Below, in pieces: positions 21,260-33,722 of a stretch of DNA of 64,000 nt. Where the stretch lies: positions 66,100,390 through 66,164,389 of the forward strand of contig JAVMKO010000003.1 of NCBI GenBank assembly GCA_032164245.1, in the 5' to 3' direction. The position numbers and the translations under genes are program-made. This stretch comes from Sternotherus odoratus. Taxonomy: Eukaryota > Chordata > Testudines > Kinosternidae. The notes under the pieces are model-generated. The model did not search any database. It was not told where the DNA came from and was given only the letters and a program-made list of their open reading frames with translations. Every line of letters starts with the position of its first letter. Positions within the stretch are counted from its first letter, which is position 1.

Positions 21260-24200
21260 GTGAGAACTAAATGTTTCAGTTATGCATGTATTATAATGTT
21301 ATGTGGCCATTTTATAAATTAATCCTTTCTTCCATCAGATAACGAGGAGGACCACCTTATTTTACATAACATTGTCAGCTATAGTGGAATCTCACATTTA
21401 GTTCAGTCACATGCATAATTTGCAGACACAAAAATGGGAGCTTCTCTGCATTTTTTGGCAAAGACTTAACAGTGGTAATATGTTACTGAGATGACTACTT
21501 CTACAAAATTTGTTATGGTCGTGTCCAGCCAAGACTCACAATTCAAATACACCATAAATGTTGCAACATCCATTTTAAAAAATCAAGTCAAATAGGCCGT
21601 TGTCACCTTTATCACTTTTAGTGCACCATTGTTTGCTCACCGATCCAGGACAGAGCTCCAGAGCCCACACAGAACCCCAATGAAGCCATTGGGGCTCCAT
21701 TCTGGTGGAGGGGTCTGCTCACAGGCAACTCAGTGCAGAATCAGGGTCTTATTTTCCCACAAGGTTCAGTAATTGGCCAGGGGTTCCTCAGGCCTTAGCG
21801 TGAACTAGCAAGGTTCTGCTATATTTTTATTTCTTCCTTTACTGTTAGTAAGAGTGACTTGGGTACCGAGGGAGGAAAGAGGTCACTTACATGTTCCACA
21901 TTTAAATAGAAAGTAATGGCCATGTCCAGAAAATTGTCTGATTATTTAATTACTTGGATTACTTGGATCCGACTTGTCCTCGTTGCACGGCGTCTTGATT
22001 CTGCCATGAACCCAAATCGATACCGCTCCACCTTAGCCTATCTTGCGCAAGTCGATGCAACTCGAATGGACTGCCGAGAAATACATTTGCCAAAAACCGC
22101 AAAACAAATGATTATTTAATAATGTTAAATATTCTTCTTTGAAGACCTACTCCGATAAGTTTAAGATTAGCAGCCGTGTTAGTCTGTATCCATAAGTAAG
22201 ACGAAGAACCTTAGAGACTAACTAGATTCTCACTCTTGGGTTTGTGCTCCTTAGCACAATGCCACAAAACTGCCAGCTTAATTCCAGAATTGAGAATCCT
22301 ATGTGATGTCTTCAAAGAAGCAGAATTACAGGGAATTCATTTTCCTTTATTTTCATTTTTCAAAAACATAACTTACTTTGGCTTTTTCCATATCTGAAAT
22401 ATACATATTTTCCTTATTAAAGATACCTTCACTCAAGAGTAAAATCTGGCCATTTCTAGACATTTGTAATCTATAAAGTGTTTTCTTAAAGTGAAAAATT
22501 AACAATTTGAAAATTGTGAGCTTAGCATAATACGATCATGTTTTAAAAGAAACATAATTTGAGACTGCTTTCCTATAAAGTCATCAATTCAGGAAAGCAA
22601 ATAAGCACTTGTTTAAGTCCAACAGATTTCAGTGGGACATAAGCATGTGCTTAAATTAGGTAGCTCCTTATTTGTCCTTTCTGAATAGGGATGTTTTGCT
22701 GCACCAGGAAATAAACAATTTAAATGGGAGATGTCTTTCTAGTAACTAAAGAATGTGCCACTGAGTATTCTGGAGCTAAGCTCATGCTAGGTGATTTTAA
22801 TTTGGAAGAGACCATTGGCATGTTAGCACAGCCAGTCAGGATTAAAAATGAAGAGAATATTAAAGTGTTAATATTTTTGTTAAAATGTGATATTAATTTT
22901 AGAAGAAACATTGATTGTAGATTTTAAATCAGATTGCAGAACTGCTAATGGAATAGTAATGATAAATGCACCACTTAACTTGGATTTACAAAGGTTTCAA
23001 TCATGGGGAAGCAAAATCAGCGCTATTAAAACAACAAAAAAGGCATTTCATAGTTAAGCTGATCATTTTAAAAGAGTAATGAAAATATTAAGTTCCATCC
23101 TGTGTGTGATTATATATGCACACACTTAAATATGTATGCAATCAGGAAATATCAATTGAGATATCAGTCTTTTTCAAGATGATCATAAGGACCCTGATTC
23201 ACCAAGAAACTTAAGTACCTGCCTAACTTTAACCACGTGAGTAGTCTTATTGAAGTCAGTTGACTACTCTTGTGCTTAAAGTTAGGAACTTGCTTAAATA
23301 AAACGCTGAACTGGGACTAAATACAGCATCTTAGAAAATATGTATGCAGTAGGCATGGAATAACAAAATCAGAGGTAGTTATTTTTGCAGTCTGTTACCG
23401 CTTAGTATCATCTGTAACATCTTTAACATCAGGTGATCATGAAATATGACCTCCTCTAAAGAACATATGAGCATTAAACAACTTTATCCCTATTTACCCT
23501 CTAACTAGGCCTGTGGAAAAATCATCTAAAAAGGTCACCGAGTTAAAACTTAATACATACTGATCTATATTTTTTCCATCATTGTGAAACTAAATGTTTG
23601 TGGAGACCAGTCTGCAATGGAACTCTTTTGTCTGAGATCTGTATGCTGTCCACCATAATATTACAATATGTTTATATCATAAACCTCATAGGGATAGTGG
23701 TACTTCACTGAATACACAGTATCTCTTCAAATCAGATCTGAAAATAGTTATTCTAGCCTTAATAGTAGTATTAAAAATAGTAACGATAAAACTCAAGCTA
23801 AATTTTTAACTCACTTGAATTTTATGGGTCCAAAATTAAGTGACCAAACTGAACTTTTAAGAAGACTTAAACATTTAGTTGATTGGAATGTTCATTTATC
23901 CTCTCAATGCAACCCTAGCTAGTGAGAATCCATAATTTTCCAGTGGTTTTCATATTGCTTTTTTAAAAAAGGGTAAATTACAGTGGTAAAGATTATATCA
24001 TATAGCAAATATTCTGAGGGTGTGGTGACACTGTTAGGTGGATCCATTCCTACTGAATAGATCACTGAAGGGAGAAAGCAGTTGCCACCCCATCATATGA
24101 ATAAAAAGTCTGCAAGTCGTTATTCAGAAAAAGACCTGGTTAATTAAAATAATATCATTATTTATTTACTGGCCACTCAGAAGTGAATAAATAATAAATC

Positions 24201-24342
24201 CGCATAGCTGCAGTACTAGTGGATGGATGAAATTTAAGAAAGATATTTGGAAAAACAAAATGAAGTACTTTTAAGCTTTTTCTATAAAAGATGTGTCTAA
24301 ACCACAAGCAATGGTGCCAATACACATTTCCCCCCATTTCAG
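21260..24342. other. AFG1L intron with old repeat fragments
   Basis: 3.1 kb. Holds a fragment of the GTTAGTCTGTATCC repeat at 22163-22225, a foldback repeat at 23191-23318 (separate entry), a related fragment near 22590-22690 (CAGTGGGACATAAGCATGTG), and otherwise unique AT-rich DNA. The short frames at 21916 and 22724 have no domains. Confidence -1.
23191..23318. repeat. Foldback (MITE-like) repeat
   Basis: Left arm TTAAGTACCTGCCTAACTTT then CACGTGAGTAGT pairs with right arm ACTACTCTTGTGCTTAAAGT then TAGGAACTTGCTTAA around GAAGTCAGTTG. Divergence between arms indicates an old copy. Related words (ATTGACTTCAGTGGGAGC) recur near 55780. Confidence -1.
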
Positions 24343-24456
24343 GTACGAATTATTTGTTCTGCATTGACGCCGCTCCAAAGCTTGTTTCCACTAGAACATC
24401 ATGACAGTGGCTTGGAGGAAAGCAGAATACTGATGGATGATTTGGGGTTGAGCCAG
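24343..24456 (+). CDS. AFG1L: AFG1L coding exon (second from last)
   Basis: The acceptor is CCCCCATTTCAG and the donor GTGAGT. The exon is 38 codons in phase 0, reading VRIICSALTPLQSLFPLEHH and then DSGLEESRILMDDLGLSQ. The VRIICSA beta-strand following DxFYE is the sensor-region strand of the AAA+ fold in this family; the rest is a variable loop. Confidence -1.
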
Positions 24457-25529
24457 GTGAGTGATATCAACATCATCTCCTTTTGTTACAAAAGAGCAGA
24501 ATTGGCTTTGGTCTGCTAGCATGGCACCATTGCAGGAGAGAGAACGAAGTAAACATTTAACAGATGGCTTGCTGCTGTGTAGTAGAATCCATGCAGCAAA
24601 GTTGTCACTTGTATAATTACATATTTGACTATATCTGTATGGTCAAGGAAAAGATCAGTAGATCCATTTTGCATAAATCTGTGAATCATTTTATATCTTA
24701 ATATTCTATATATTTACTCAACAATTTATGAAAATACTGACCCAAACTTCACCCTGATGTAATTTCGGTGAGTTCAGTGGCTTTGCACCATTGTCAGTTG
24801 TATCTCTTTATAGAGATGCAGGGCTACCTTACAAATCTGTCCACTGGATACTGGTCTGAGTGGTTCCTAATAAGTTTGTGTTTATTACAAGGGAATCTAC
24901 CAAGTTGTTTTATTACAATTGCTAATCGCTTTTAAAACATTTTTAACTAGGTCGCTCCATATAGGGCATTTTTCTGCGATTTGTGCATCTTTTGGATGAC
25001 TCAAATTAAGCTTTTGGCCATGTGCATCACTGTGTACACAAAGCAAGTAATACTGGCCCCCCAAAATACTGCCTGTTTTCTGATTGCTTACATTCATCTA
25101 TGTTTTGGGATGACTTAACATTTGTTATTTATTATTTAATTTTAAGGAACGAATAAAACCATATTTTACCAGTGATGGTAATCAGCCATTAAATGTAACA
25201 ACCGTATGTTAAACAATCAAGAAAATGTAGGCTTTGTGTTGAGTCAGTCAACAAAAAGGTGGAAGTAGGTGCCAACATCATCATCATTTCCTTTTAGCCC
25301 ACTTATTGCTTTGTCATATTTCTTCAGAGAATTGAGTGGCTGAAACAGGGATTTCCTTTAACATTACTTTTGAGGGATTTTACATTTTATTCCCCTTTTG
25401 TACCCTATACTGTCCACTGTCTTGTATTATTTAGCTCACTAAAGCATTCAGAGGTATAGTTTGGATGGGATGCTGATCAAAATAGATCTGTGCCTCACGG
25501 TTCTGTGTTGTTTTTATATATCAATCTAG
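24457..25529. other. AFG1L last intron, nothing recognised
   Basis: 1.07 kb of AT-rich DNA between GTGAGT and the final acceptor. No repeat or gene seen; the minus frame at 24897-25097 is without domain. Confidence -1.
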
Positions 25530-25658
25530 GATTCAGCTGGAGGACTTTCCATGTTTACAGGAGAGGAAGAAATCTTTGCATTTCACCGAACTATCTCACG
25601 ACTTACAGAAATGCAGACTGAACAGTACTGGAAAGATGGGGACAGAAGCAAGAAATAA
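25530..25658 (+). CDS. AFG1L: AFG1L last coding exon with stop codon
   Basis: The acceptor is TCAATCTAG. The exon encodes DSAGGLSMFTGEEEIFAFHR, then TISRLTEMQTEQYWKDGDRS, then KK and TAA (25656-25658). FTGEEExFAFxRxxSRLxEMQ is the conserved C-terminal block of AFG1-family proteins, holding the arginine-rich helix with SRL. All splice junctions around it are in frame and no disruption is seen, so the gene looks functional. Confidence -1.
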   Translation, partial: DSAGGLSMFTGEEEIFAFHRTISRLTEMQTEQYWKDGDRSKK

Positions 25659-26577
25659 TTGTAGCTCAAAGATGAACAAAACCTCTCAGGACACAAAAAA
25701 TAGTATACAAAGAAAAGAGATTCTATTAGAATTGGAAGCATTTTTAATATAAAGGAATTGATTATTATTGCACTTATCCTGTGAACCATAACTTTTCATC
25801 TGCAATGTAAGCGCCTAGGAAGTTGTGGATATTGTTTTGGTTTAGGTTTCTTTGAGACCCCCAGCTTGTTGGTCTGTTGTTATGCCTTTTATATTTGTTT
25901 TTTTTTCTCCAGTGCAGCATGACTTCAGTATTCAACATGGTTAACTGGTTAACTTCTTAGTCTGCTGCACAAGTCAACCATACAGGCAGGGGTCATAGTA
26001 AATCGGAGATGCACATCTTAGTGGTTTATGCACTATTTTTGTCATATTTATGACAGCTTGCACAAAAGAAAGATCAAAGCCACACAAATCAAATAGACTT
26101 GTATTTTATACTCTGCTCCCTCTAGAGTCAGTCTGTAAGATTTTAGAACTCCTGTGTCCTATCTTTTTATTTCCCTAAATCTTACTTGTAGCCATCTGCT
26201 GAACTTCAAATGTCCTCTCTTCTACTGCAAGGATACGCTTCATGCTCTGATAGTTTCCTGAGGTGCATATCGTCAGCTGTCATTCTAATGAGGCTGCTGC
26301 TCCATCTTACTGCCTGAAAACCAAGGGCCTGATCCTGGGGATAGGATGAGCCTTAGCAGGAGGTGAGGGTGCTTGTCACCTTAGACGGGCGAGGTCCCAG
26401 TAAAGAAGGGTGATCAAAAGATGCCTTGCAAGGGAGAGAGTAAAATGTAAAAGAAACGTGGAAACTAAAACTTTTTCGAGACTTTCCATCAAAGCACAAT
26501 CAAGAAGAGTCCATCTCTACTGCCAGCGGGGTGGTCCTGCCAGAAAGCGGGGGATGGGACTTTGTAGCCTAAAAGTT
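25659..26577 (+). other. AFG1L: AFG1L 3' UTR and downstream flank
   Basis: This follows the AFG1L stop. No AATAAA is seen in this stretch; AATATA variants occur near 25746. The transcript may therefore extend through the repeats that follow to the AATAAA at 27545. The UTR end is not determined from sequence alone. Confidence -1.
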
Positions 26578-27440
26578 CTAAGGCCTGGCCCACACTACAC
26601 TTTCTCCTGTGTTTCAATTAACACCCATGTACTGGCCAGTGTTGACTTGATCACGCTCTGTAGTACAATTGAGTCAAGAGATAAGATTACAACTACAGCC
26701 CTGCAAATCCACTAGTATCCGCTTTATATCCATTGACCATTTCTGCGGATAGCAGTGCAGAAGCAGATACACATTTTGTAGCCACTTAGGGCTGTGATGG
26801 TAAGAGCCGGGCGGGCTGCTGTGAGGAACTACAGCACGGATCCTCCACCGGCCCTGGGCAGGGGACCTGGGGGTCAGGGACACCGGCCGGGGGATGCTCA
26901 GGCCCCATGTCCAGGGCAGGTGGACTGTCCACCACGGCTCCTTACAGCTGCCAGCATAGCTCTCCCCGACCTGCCTCTGGCTGGTGGGGGAGGGAGGGCA
27001 GCTCAGAGCCGCAGCCCAGCCACAGTAAGAGCCAAGCAGCGGCAGGGGTGGGGAGCCATGGTGGACCCTGTACCTGTCCTGGGCGAGAGGCCCGAGCAAC
27101 CACAGATCTCCCCTCTCCCACCAGCCAGGGAGCCATGGGAAGCCACGTCAGACCCTCCATCTGTCCACAGTGCAGGGCAGGTGCTGAAAGCAGCCCCCAG
27201 GCATGGTCCTGACCCCCAGGCTCCCCACCTGGCTGAGGGCAGGTAGGGAAAGGTCTGCAACTCCGTGCGGGCTCCCCACAGCTGCCTGCAGCTCTTCCCG
27301 ACCAGGCTCTAGTGGGCGGGATGCCTCAGAGCCTCAGCCTGGCCCCCAGCCCCGCAAATTGGTGGGGATCCACAATCATTTTTGCAGATAGCGGATCGGA
27401 TTCAGAAACACATTTGTGGATCCCCGCAGGGCTCTTACTA
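26578..27440. repeat. DNA repeat with inverted ends and GC-rich interior
   Basis: After a Harbinger-like left end (GGCCTGGCCCACACTACACT, 26582) comes a block from AGCCCTGCAAATCCAC (about 26696) to GTGGATCCCCGCAGGGCT (about 27416-27433), which are inverted relative to each other. Near the ends are ATCCGCTTTATATCC and GCAGATAGCGGATCGGATTC. The 26.8-27.3 kb interior is GC-rich and gives open frames in several phases on both strands; none has a domain, and I regard them as composition artefacts. Confidence -1.
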
Positions 27441-28935
27441 CAACATGGTTACATTTAACTGTGGTGTATAACCATGTCCCTGGTAGATGTAGCATGAATT
27501 TGCCTTTCATTAAAATTGCCATGGATATTTTTAAGCCTAATTTTAATAAAGCTATGTACTGTCCTTTCTGACAAGTACATTATTTCTAGTAGAAACCATT
27601 TTTAAAAGCATGTTTCAAAACAGTTTCCTTGGATAGGGAAAATGGTTGCAGACAGGGCATAAAAGGATTGTCTTTATTGTGTACAGGTGGGGATGTGTTA
27701 CAAGTCATCCCCAAATCTGCACATTTTGTTTGAATTTTCATCTCACCATTGGTTCTTCTGAAAAGAATCCATGTACCTCGTATGTCTCAGTATTATTGTT
27801 TTCCTTTCTCCATCAATTAGCAACCTGATCAAATTGGTATTGTAAGAGCCGCTACCATGAAACTGTCTAAAAGGAACCAGACCTTTGGGCTTCATGGCCT
27901 TATACTTTTTAGGTGGTGGAGCCATATATTTGATGCATTACTCCATCATGACCTGGTTTTCTTTGGAACCATATGCTGGGTGTATAATCCTACAAGGTTT
28001 GCCACGCTAATCATCTCTTTGCACTGGAAGGCACCCATGTTTGCTACACCTGTACTTCACATCACTTTCAAAGTCTATACAGATATATTTTTATAAATAT
28101 AAGATTTTTCATTCACACAAAGGGGTGATAAGAGAATTGCAAAGTATTCATGAAAAAAAATATTCAGAGTAAATGAGATGTTTGAATTTGAATGGGAACT
28201 CCCCAAAAAAATCAGTAGTATAATCTGATTAACAGTAGAGATGCTATAAACAGGACTGCAAAAGCATTTTTCATTTCATGTCATTTTTCAGAGGCATTTT
28301 TACACTTGAGTCAAGCATCCGCATTATTTTTAAAACTTGTTATAGATGCAGCCCATGTGCTCTCCCGCTTTGTATGGCGAGAAGTAGAAGGGCTAAAGTC
28401 TTAGTGAGAGGGACTCCCATGGAGAGAGAATGCTCCTCTGCTGGTTTCCCCTGCTTACTAAACAGCTTGTATCTGAGCTTTAAAAAAAAGGAACTGTCTC
28501 TCAATGATCGGGTGTGATTGGAGATTGAACTGGTTTAATCACACTCAGTTCTGTTGGCCCCAGAGCCATTGTTACTCACGTTAGCTGTCACAGTTTTGCC
28601 CTGCATGTCACTAGTGCTGTTCAACACTTTTCCCCAATGCATTCTGGGTACCTGTCCCCAAATCCCTGGCATTGTCCCCAGAAGAAGTTGGCTCTGAGAA
28701 ATTTTGAAAATGCCTTCTGAGATATGTTGGTGAGCCCTGGAGAATTATGGGAGACGAGAGCCAATTCCCATAAATCCTCTGGAGCCGGTGTCACTTCTAA
28801 GACATTTTCACAAAATAATGGTCAGGCTCAGTGTTCAGCTTGCATTCCATGCTCAGCAAGAAAATATTCTGCTGGAGCTTTTGGAAGGCATCTGCAGTGG
28901 TCATGGAAAGGCAGTGGAGGGCATTCCAGAAGTAC
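27441..28935. other. Intergenic DNA, nothing recognised
   Basis: AT-rich, apart from the polyadenylation candidate at 27545. Open frames at 27646-28096 and 28278-28939 show no domain or splice support. Confidence -1.
27545..27550 (+). terminator. Candidate polyadenylation signal downstream of AFG1L
   Basis: AATAAA in the context TTTTAATAAAGC, the first canonical hexamer noticed after the AFG1L stop, about 1.9 kb downstream and beyond a repeat insertion. A T-rich stretch follows within about 50 bp. It is a candidate only; a variant hexamer nearer the stop could be used instead. Confidence -1.
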
Positions 28936-28937
28936 TT

Positions 28938-29265
28938 AGAGTCATAGTAGTGTCTAAGGCTAGATGGGACTGCCAGGTCATCTAGTCTGACCCCCTGTAT
29001 ATTATAGGTCACCAACATCACCCAGCTCCCACACACTAGACCCAACAACCAAAATTAGACCCATGTATTATAGCCCACAGGAAACTATACGTGCCACTGG
29101 CAGAGCACAGGAGCGATGGAGGTGCACCAGAGCTCCAGGATGCACAACAGCCAAGAATTGATTAAGAGAAATATACCCAGGTAATCCCAGCAAGTGACCT
29201 ACACCCGCAATCTGCAGCAACAGGCAAACCACTCCAAAAAATAAACAAACCATCAGGGTCACTTG
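28938..29265 (-). mobile_element. CR1-type LINE 3' end
   Basis: In + orientation: AGAGTCATAGTAGTGTC, GGCTAGATGGGACTGCC, GGTCATCTAGTCTGACC. This is the complement of a CR1/L3 tail, followed by about 270 bp of its 3' untranslated part. No ORF remains. Confidence -1.
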
Positions 29266-29304
29266 TGGAGAGCCCGAGACAAAAATGAGCAGTTCACAGT
29301 TTGG

Positions 29305-29425
29305 AGTATGGCTACACTACCCGCCGGATCGACGGGTAGTGCTCGATGTATCGGGGATTGATTTATCACATCTCATCTAGATGGATCTTTGGTCTGACCC
29401 AATACGGCCATTCTTATCCTTTATG
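29305..29425 (+). repeat. Harbinger-type fragment joined to a CR1 3' terminus
   Basis: 29305-29368 (GGCTACACTACCCGCCGGAT then CGACGGGTAGTG and GGGGATTGATTTATC) matches an end of the miniature elements. At 29370 it joins ATCTAGATGGATCTTTGGTC then TGACCCAATACGGCC and ATTCTTATCC, the + strand terminal 50 bp of a CR1. The join suggests insertion of the DNA element into the LINE with loss of the rest. Confidence -1.
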
Positions 29426-29745
29426 TGCACCAGAACTTTGAAGCCTTTTTTCCTCTTTCTGTACTACTAATAATGTCTAGCTTCATCCAAATAAAGGGAT
29501 CAGTTAGGTATTTTTGGTGTAACGAGATGGGCTTCTAAAGCTCTGTGCAAAAAAGGAAGACAGCATTTTAAAAAATTCCTTTGTAGAAAAAGGCGAATCA
29601 CTTGTTAAAGCCAGAAGTGGCTTTTTGAATGTATTTGACCATAGTGAAAAGCAACCATTGACTGGGTGCGCACATCACCTGCAAATGTCATTTGCAGCAA
29701 CACACTATACAAAATGGCCACCTTTTAAAAAAAGATCAGAATAGT
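29426..29745. other. Intergenic DNA, nothing recognised
   Basis: No gene, RNA or repeat family recognised. Confidence -1.
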
Positions 29746-29749
29746 GGCC

Positions 29750-29905
29750 AAGCAGCTACTGAGAAGGCAGGATGATCTTGTGAACAAGACATTGAACTGA
29801 GAGGCTGAAATCTGGGATGTCTGTTCCTGGATTTGCCACAGAATGACCTGTCTGTACCTCAGTTTTCCCCATCTATAAAATGGAGATACTACTTCCAGTT
29901 TACGA
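29750..29905 (+). repeat. MIR-like CORE SINE
   Basis: Carries CTGTACCTCAGTTTTCCCC then ATCTATAAAATGGAGATAC, the conserved MIR 3' core in + orientation, with a decayed upstream half. Old, with many differences. Confidence -1.
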
Positions 29906-30479
29906 ACACTCAAAAAGCTGTTATCAGACATCATCTATTAATGTTTGGGGACAGATGTTGCAGTAAAAACTGTATTAGAAATTGTTATAAATAGTTGAAA
30001 AATAAGAGCCTCTTCAAGTAAATCTTAGGTCTTTTTTAATTTAAACAAGGAAGGTTAATGAATAAATGCCATCAATTAAATAGGTAGTTGCTGAGCTGTG
30101 CCAACCACATCCTTCATTGTAGCAGTGCCTTTCCTCTGCACAATTTATATGCACGTGAAAAGAAACTTCTTAGTTTTGTGATCAATTCTAACCAATCTTT
30201 TTACGGTTTTTCTTCTTCCTGTAATGACTGAATTACTTTAACTCTTCACCGTGGATGTGACCTGTTGTCAGCTACAGTATCTGCACTAATTTTGTTTGGA
30301 TTTTCATTTTACAGTATGTTGAGAGTTTTATAAATTCTAATTTCAGTCTAATGTATAAAGGGTTAAACAATTTTAAGTCCTTCAGCTACATGAAAACCAT
30401 TGATGCTGTACTAAAAAAGTCTGAAACTAATAGCACAGTCCAGATTTGTAGAAGAGTTTTAATTGATGTCCTGCATATA
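29906..30479. other. Intergenic DNA, nothing recognised
   Basis: AT-rich unique sequence before the gypsy remnant. Confidence -1.
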
Positions 30480-32760
30480 TGTTTGTCGTGGTCCTCTGTA
30501 CCAGATGTGGACTGTTCACAGAATTTGTTTATGGATACCAAATGTGTTCATCATAAAATCCCTTAATGCTCTGCCAGGTAGAATAGTTTAGCATTCTATT
30601 ACATCTCCCCCTTTAAGTTCTCCATTCCTACTATTTTCAATGTCTAAACTTTCACGCTATCTTGAAGGTCAGTATATTAAAAATCTTCAAATCTCACGGG
30701 TTTTCGAATTATGCCACCCAAATGCACAACAACTTGGTCATCTAGCTGTCCATTAGTTGCAATGACCGGCTGTGGTTGGTTTGGAATCCCTGAGTCATCT
30801 CCTTGTTCTGCATCTGCTATCTGTAGAGTTTTCTCTGTTGAGTGTTCCATCCAATTTGACATGAACACAGTTACCAGGTTCTAGGCCTAGCAGTCCTCTA
30901 ACTGAATGACATCTGTTGTATAAAAGGGTTCATCAACTTTTTAGCCTGCTACTTTCTTCATGTCTGGTCTCTTTGGAAATGGGATCTTTTCTAAAGTTGG
31001 AACAGTAGTTCTGAATTGTCTTCCCATGTAAGAGTTGTACTGAACTATATCCAGAAGTTGCGGTTGGTGTTGAGCTGTAATTAAAAAAAGGAATGGATCT
31101 TCCTGCTGTAGGATTTTCTGGGCTATCTGTACAGCTCTGTCAGCCTCTCTATTCTCTCATGGGCAATGTGGGCTGCTAGTAATATGGTCAAAACCATATT
31201 TTGTTCAGAATGACTTAAATTTTGCTACTGTGAATTTTAGTCGATTGTCCATCACTAAGTTGTTCTAGAATATCAAAGTGAGAAGAAGTGCACTTCAGTT
31301 TCTCAATAACACTGTGACATACGTCATGTCTTTCAAGTACATTAACAGTCCACCGTGACCATACAATGATATCCTCTGAAGTCACATTCATCTGCAGCTA
31401 GTCTCTTCCAAGGTCTCACTGGTAGAACTGTTTGTACTCTGTATTGTTCAGCATTGTCTCTTGATTTGTACTGGTTCTCCCATCAAAAGGCCAGTGTCAT
31501 CAAATTCTCCATCAAGTTCTTCCACCTTTCTCACTAGGTCCACCATGGCTGTGATCACATGCGCTCTGAATGCAACGTTTTTGTCTTTGTAAGTTGTTTC
31601 TGTGGCCCATGCAGTTCAAAATACCTCCAGGGCCAGACAGAGCTGTGTCCGGTGACTTCAGCTCTGGGAGAAGTTAAAGGTGATTGTAAGTGCCTTCTGA
31701 GATGACTGTAACATCAGTTCCTGAGTCAATTTTAAAGTCAATAGTCTGCTATTAATACGCAGTTTCACTCTCCAGGCAGGTTTTGTTTTGGCACACGTGA
31801 TAGATCCCAGAAACAATGGCTTTTGATTATCTGTCATAGCAGTCAATTCCCTGACCCCTTTGATGCAGCAAACAGGTGCAAAAGGTCCATATTTCATGCA
31901 TTTATATACCGTGTGCCTCTGGCTGGACATGCATCCCCGCTTGGGATATGACTTTTTCCACATCTTGTGTATGTAGAATTTGGAATTCTGGAATTTGTCC
32001 CTCATAGCCTAGGTGTTCTTTCTCCTTGTATAGGGGTTTTATGATAATGACTTAACACTCAAGTGGCTGTTTACAGTATCTAAGCTATATTCAGTTTTTG
32101 AAGTTGTTCCTGATGTTTGTTCTGTTTGCTTAATTCAGACTGCTTTGCTCTCTCTATAGCTGTGGCTTGGATTAAATCTCTTCAATAGTAGCTGTTGTGA
32201 AAGGTTTTTATCTGTTATTTTCATATTTTGCTTTCTCAAAAACCAGAGTTTTCAGCCAATTTATGCAGAGGTCTTACATTCAACATTCTCCCCTAGTTCT
32301 TGAATTCAATGGTGAAAACATGCTCTTCATAAATCACATTTCTCTGGGGTATAAAGGGTACATCAAATATAGCCAGAACCCTTTCATAGCATGTTTGTGA
32401 TGGTCCTCTGTAAAGTCAAAGGATATAAAGATGGACTCTGCTTGCTTCCTCCAGTATAAATTAAAGAACGTACAGGTATATCAGTTTCCTTGCAGAGCTT
32501 GGTAGCAGTGTAAAAATCTTGCTTCCAGACCATGCTGAAGATTTGTCAAAGCTGAAGTTCTCTGAGGGATTGAAGAGTGACATGTTGATGAGATCCTGCA
32601 ACTTTTGTTGCTTTGTTCCTTCTGTTTCTGTTCTTAATCCCATCCTTCCAGCCATGTCATGTTCCTCTGTACCAGATGAAGCCTGGTCACAGAGCTTGCG
32701 TATACACACTAGATATGTTCATTGTAAGATCCTTTCATGCTCTGTCAGGTATGGCTGAGG
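30480..32760 (-). mobile_element. Ty3/gypsy retrotransposon remnant lacking reverse transcriptase
   Basis: Minus-strand order: LTR-like piece near 32650-32755, gag remnant 32460-32640 (NPSENFSFDKSSAW), a nucleocapsid plus protease piece 31658-32005 (zinc-knuckle-like C-x-C/GPFAPVC and a degenerate LTLKLTQELM where a DTGA-type motif is expected), integrase remnant about 31450-30960, C-terminal tail about 30680-30870, the polypurine tract AAAGGGGGAGA (30604-30614) and an LTR-like piece 30480-30603. The two LTR-like pieces share CCTCTGTACCAGATG and CATAAAATCC/TAAGATCC words. Reverse transcriptase and RNase H are absent between protease and integrase, and stops are frequent. Looks like a K02A2.6-like lineage. 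Confidence -1.
31658..32005 (-). pseudogene. Gypsy gag nucleocapsid/protease fragment
   Basis: A 115-codon open stretch: cysteine-rich CMSSQRHTVYKCMKYGPFAP then VCCIKG (positions about 25-49), followed by the PAWRVKLRINSRLLTLKL protease-leader pattern. Catalytic DTGA is not preserved (QELM in its place). No start context and no reverse transcriptase downstream; a dead retroelement fragment, not a host gene. Confidence -1.
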
Positions 32761-32995
32761 TTTGTTTAAATAAGGCATTTAAGATGGGCTTAAACTCTGA
32801 AGCATGAACTTTAATATCTCCTCAAATTAACATTAGCCTTAACTATTCTAACTCGAGAAATTATTATTCACATAAATGCCTGGTCCCTTTGTAAACCTTT
32901 CTAAATTTTTTGCTTCAGTGGCATCCTGTGGCAATGATTTCCATTATTTGATTGTGTGCAAAAGTATTTCCTTGTATCATTTTAAATGAACCACC
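32761..32995. other. Intergenic DNA between gypsy and LINE remnants
   Basis: AT-rich; possibly 3' part of the adjoining LINE (GTGGCATCCTGTGGC). No gene. Confidence -1.
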
Positions 32996-33545
32996 TTTCC
33001 ATTTCATTCACTGTCCCCTTGTTCCTGTGTTATGAGACAGGGTGAACAGAAGTTCCCAATTTATTTTCTCTGTGCCATTCAGTATTTTATATACTTTTTT
33101 CCTCTTAACTGTCTCCTTTCTAAAATAGATAATCCCATGCTTTTCAAACTCTCTTCATAGGAGAGCTTTCCCTTGCCCTTGATCATTCTCATTGCCCTTC
33201 TTTGAACCCTCTCTAATTATGCAATATCCTTTTTTGAGCTAGGGTGAACAGAAGCAGTACTCCAAACCGTATTCCAGATGAACCAGACTATTGATTAGAT
33301 AGTCATATTTTCTGTATTGTCCCTAATGTCATTCCTTTTGCATCTTGTTTGTGTTTTATTGTTTGTTTCTTTTGTTTTGCTTTTTTATTGTAGCTGCCCA
33401 TAGTGACGAGCAGGTTCCATTTTTGAGCAGATACAATTAATGTGGAACCCTGTGAGATGAAAGAGTCGTTTTAAATTTTTCCCTCCAAATGTGCATTATT
33501 TTATATTTATCGACACTGAACTTAATTTGCAATCACGTTGCCTTA
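32996..33545 (-). mobile_element. CR1-type LINE 3' region
   Basis: The + strand shows TTCACTGTCCCCTTGTTCC, ATTGCCCTTCTTTGAACC, TCATATTTTCTGTATTGTCC and AAATGTGCATTATTTTATAT. Complemented, these match the 3' coding and post-coding CR1 segments also present at 37.1-37.8 kb. Heavily mutated. Confidence -1.
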
Positions 33546-33722
33546 TTCTCAGCCAGGATAGAAGAGAAAATCCCTGTTGCTGACTCCTTCCCACAGAGGG
33601 GTTATGAAGGCTACTTGGGTTAAAGTATTCTCTGCTAACAGATAGGCTTCCCTTATCTTCTGTCATTTTCTTCTGGTAGGTCACCAGTCTATTCACCCCA
33701 TGTTCACCCAATGTCTTTAGGG

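Noticed and set aside
26794..27246. 150-residue + frame and overlapping minus frames
   Set aside because: GC-rich repeat interior, open in several phases on both strands, no domain, no splice context.
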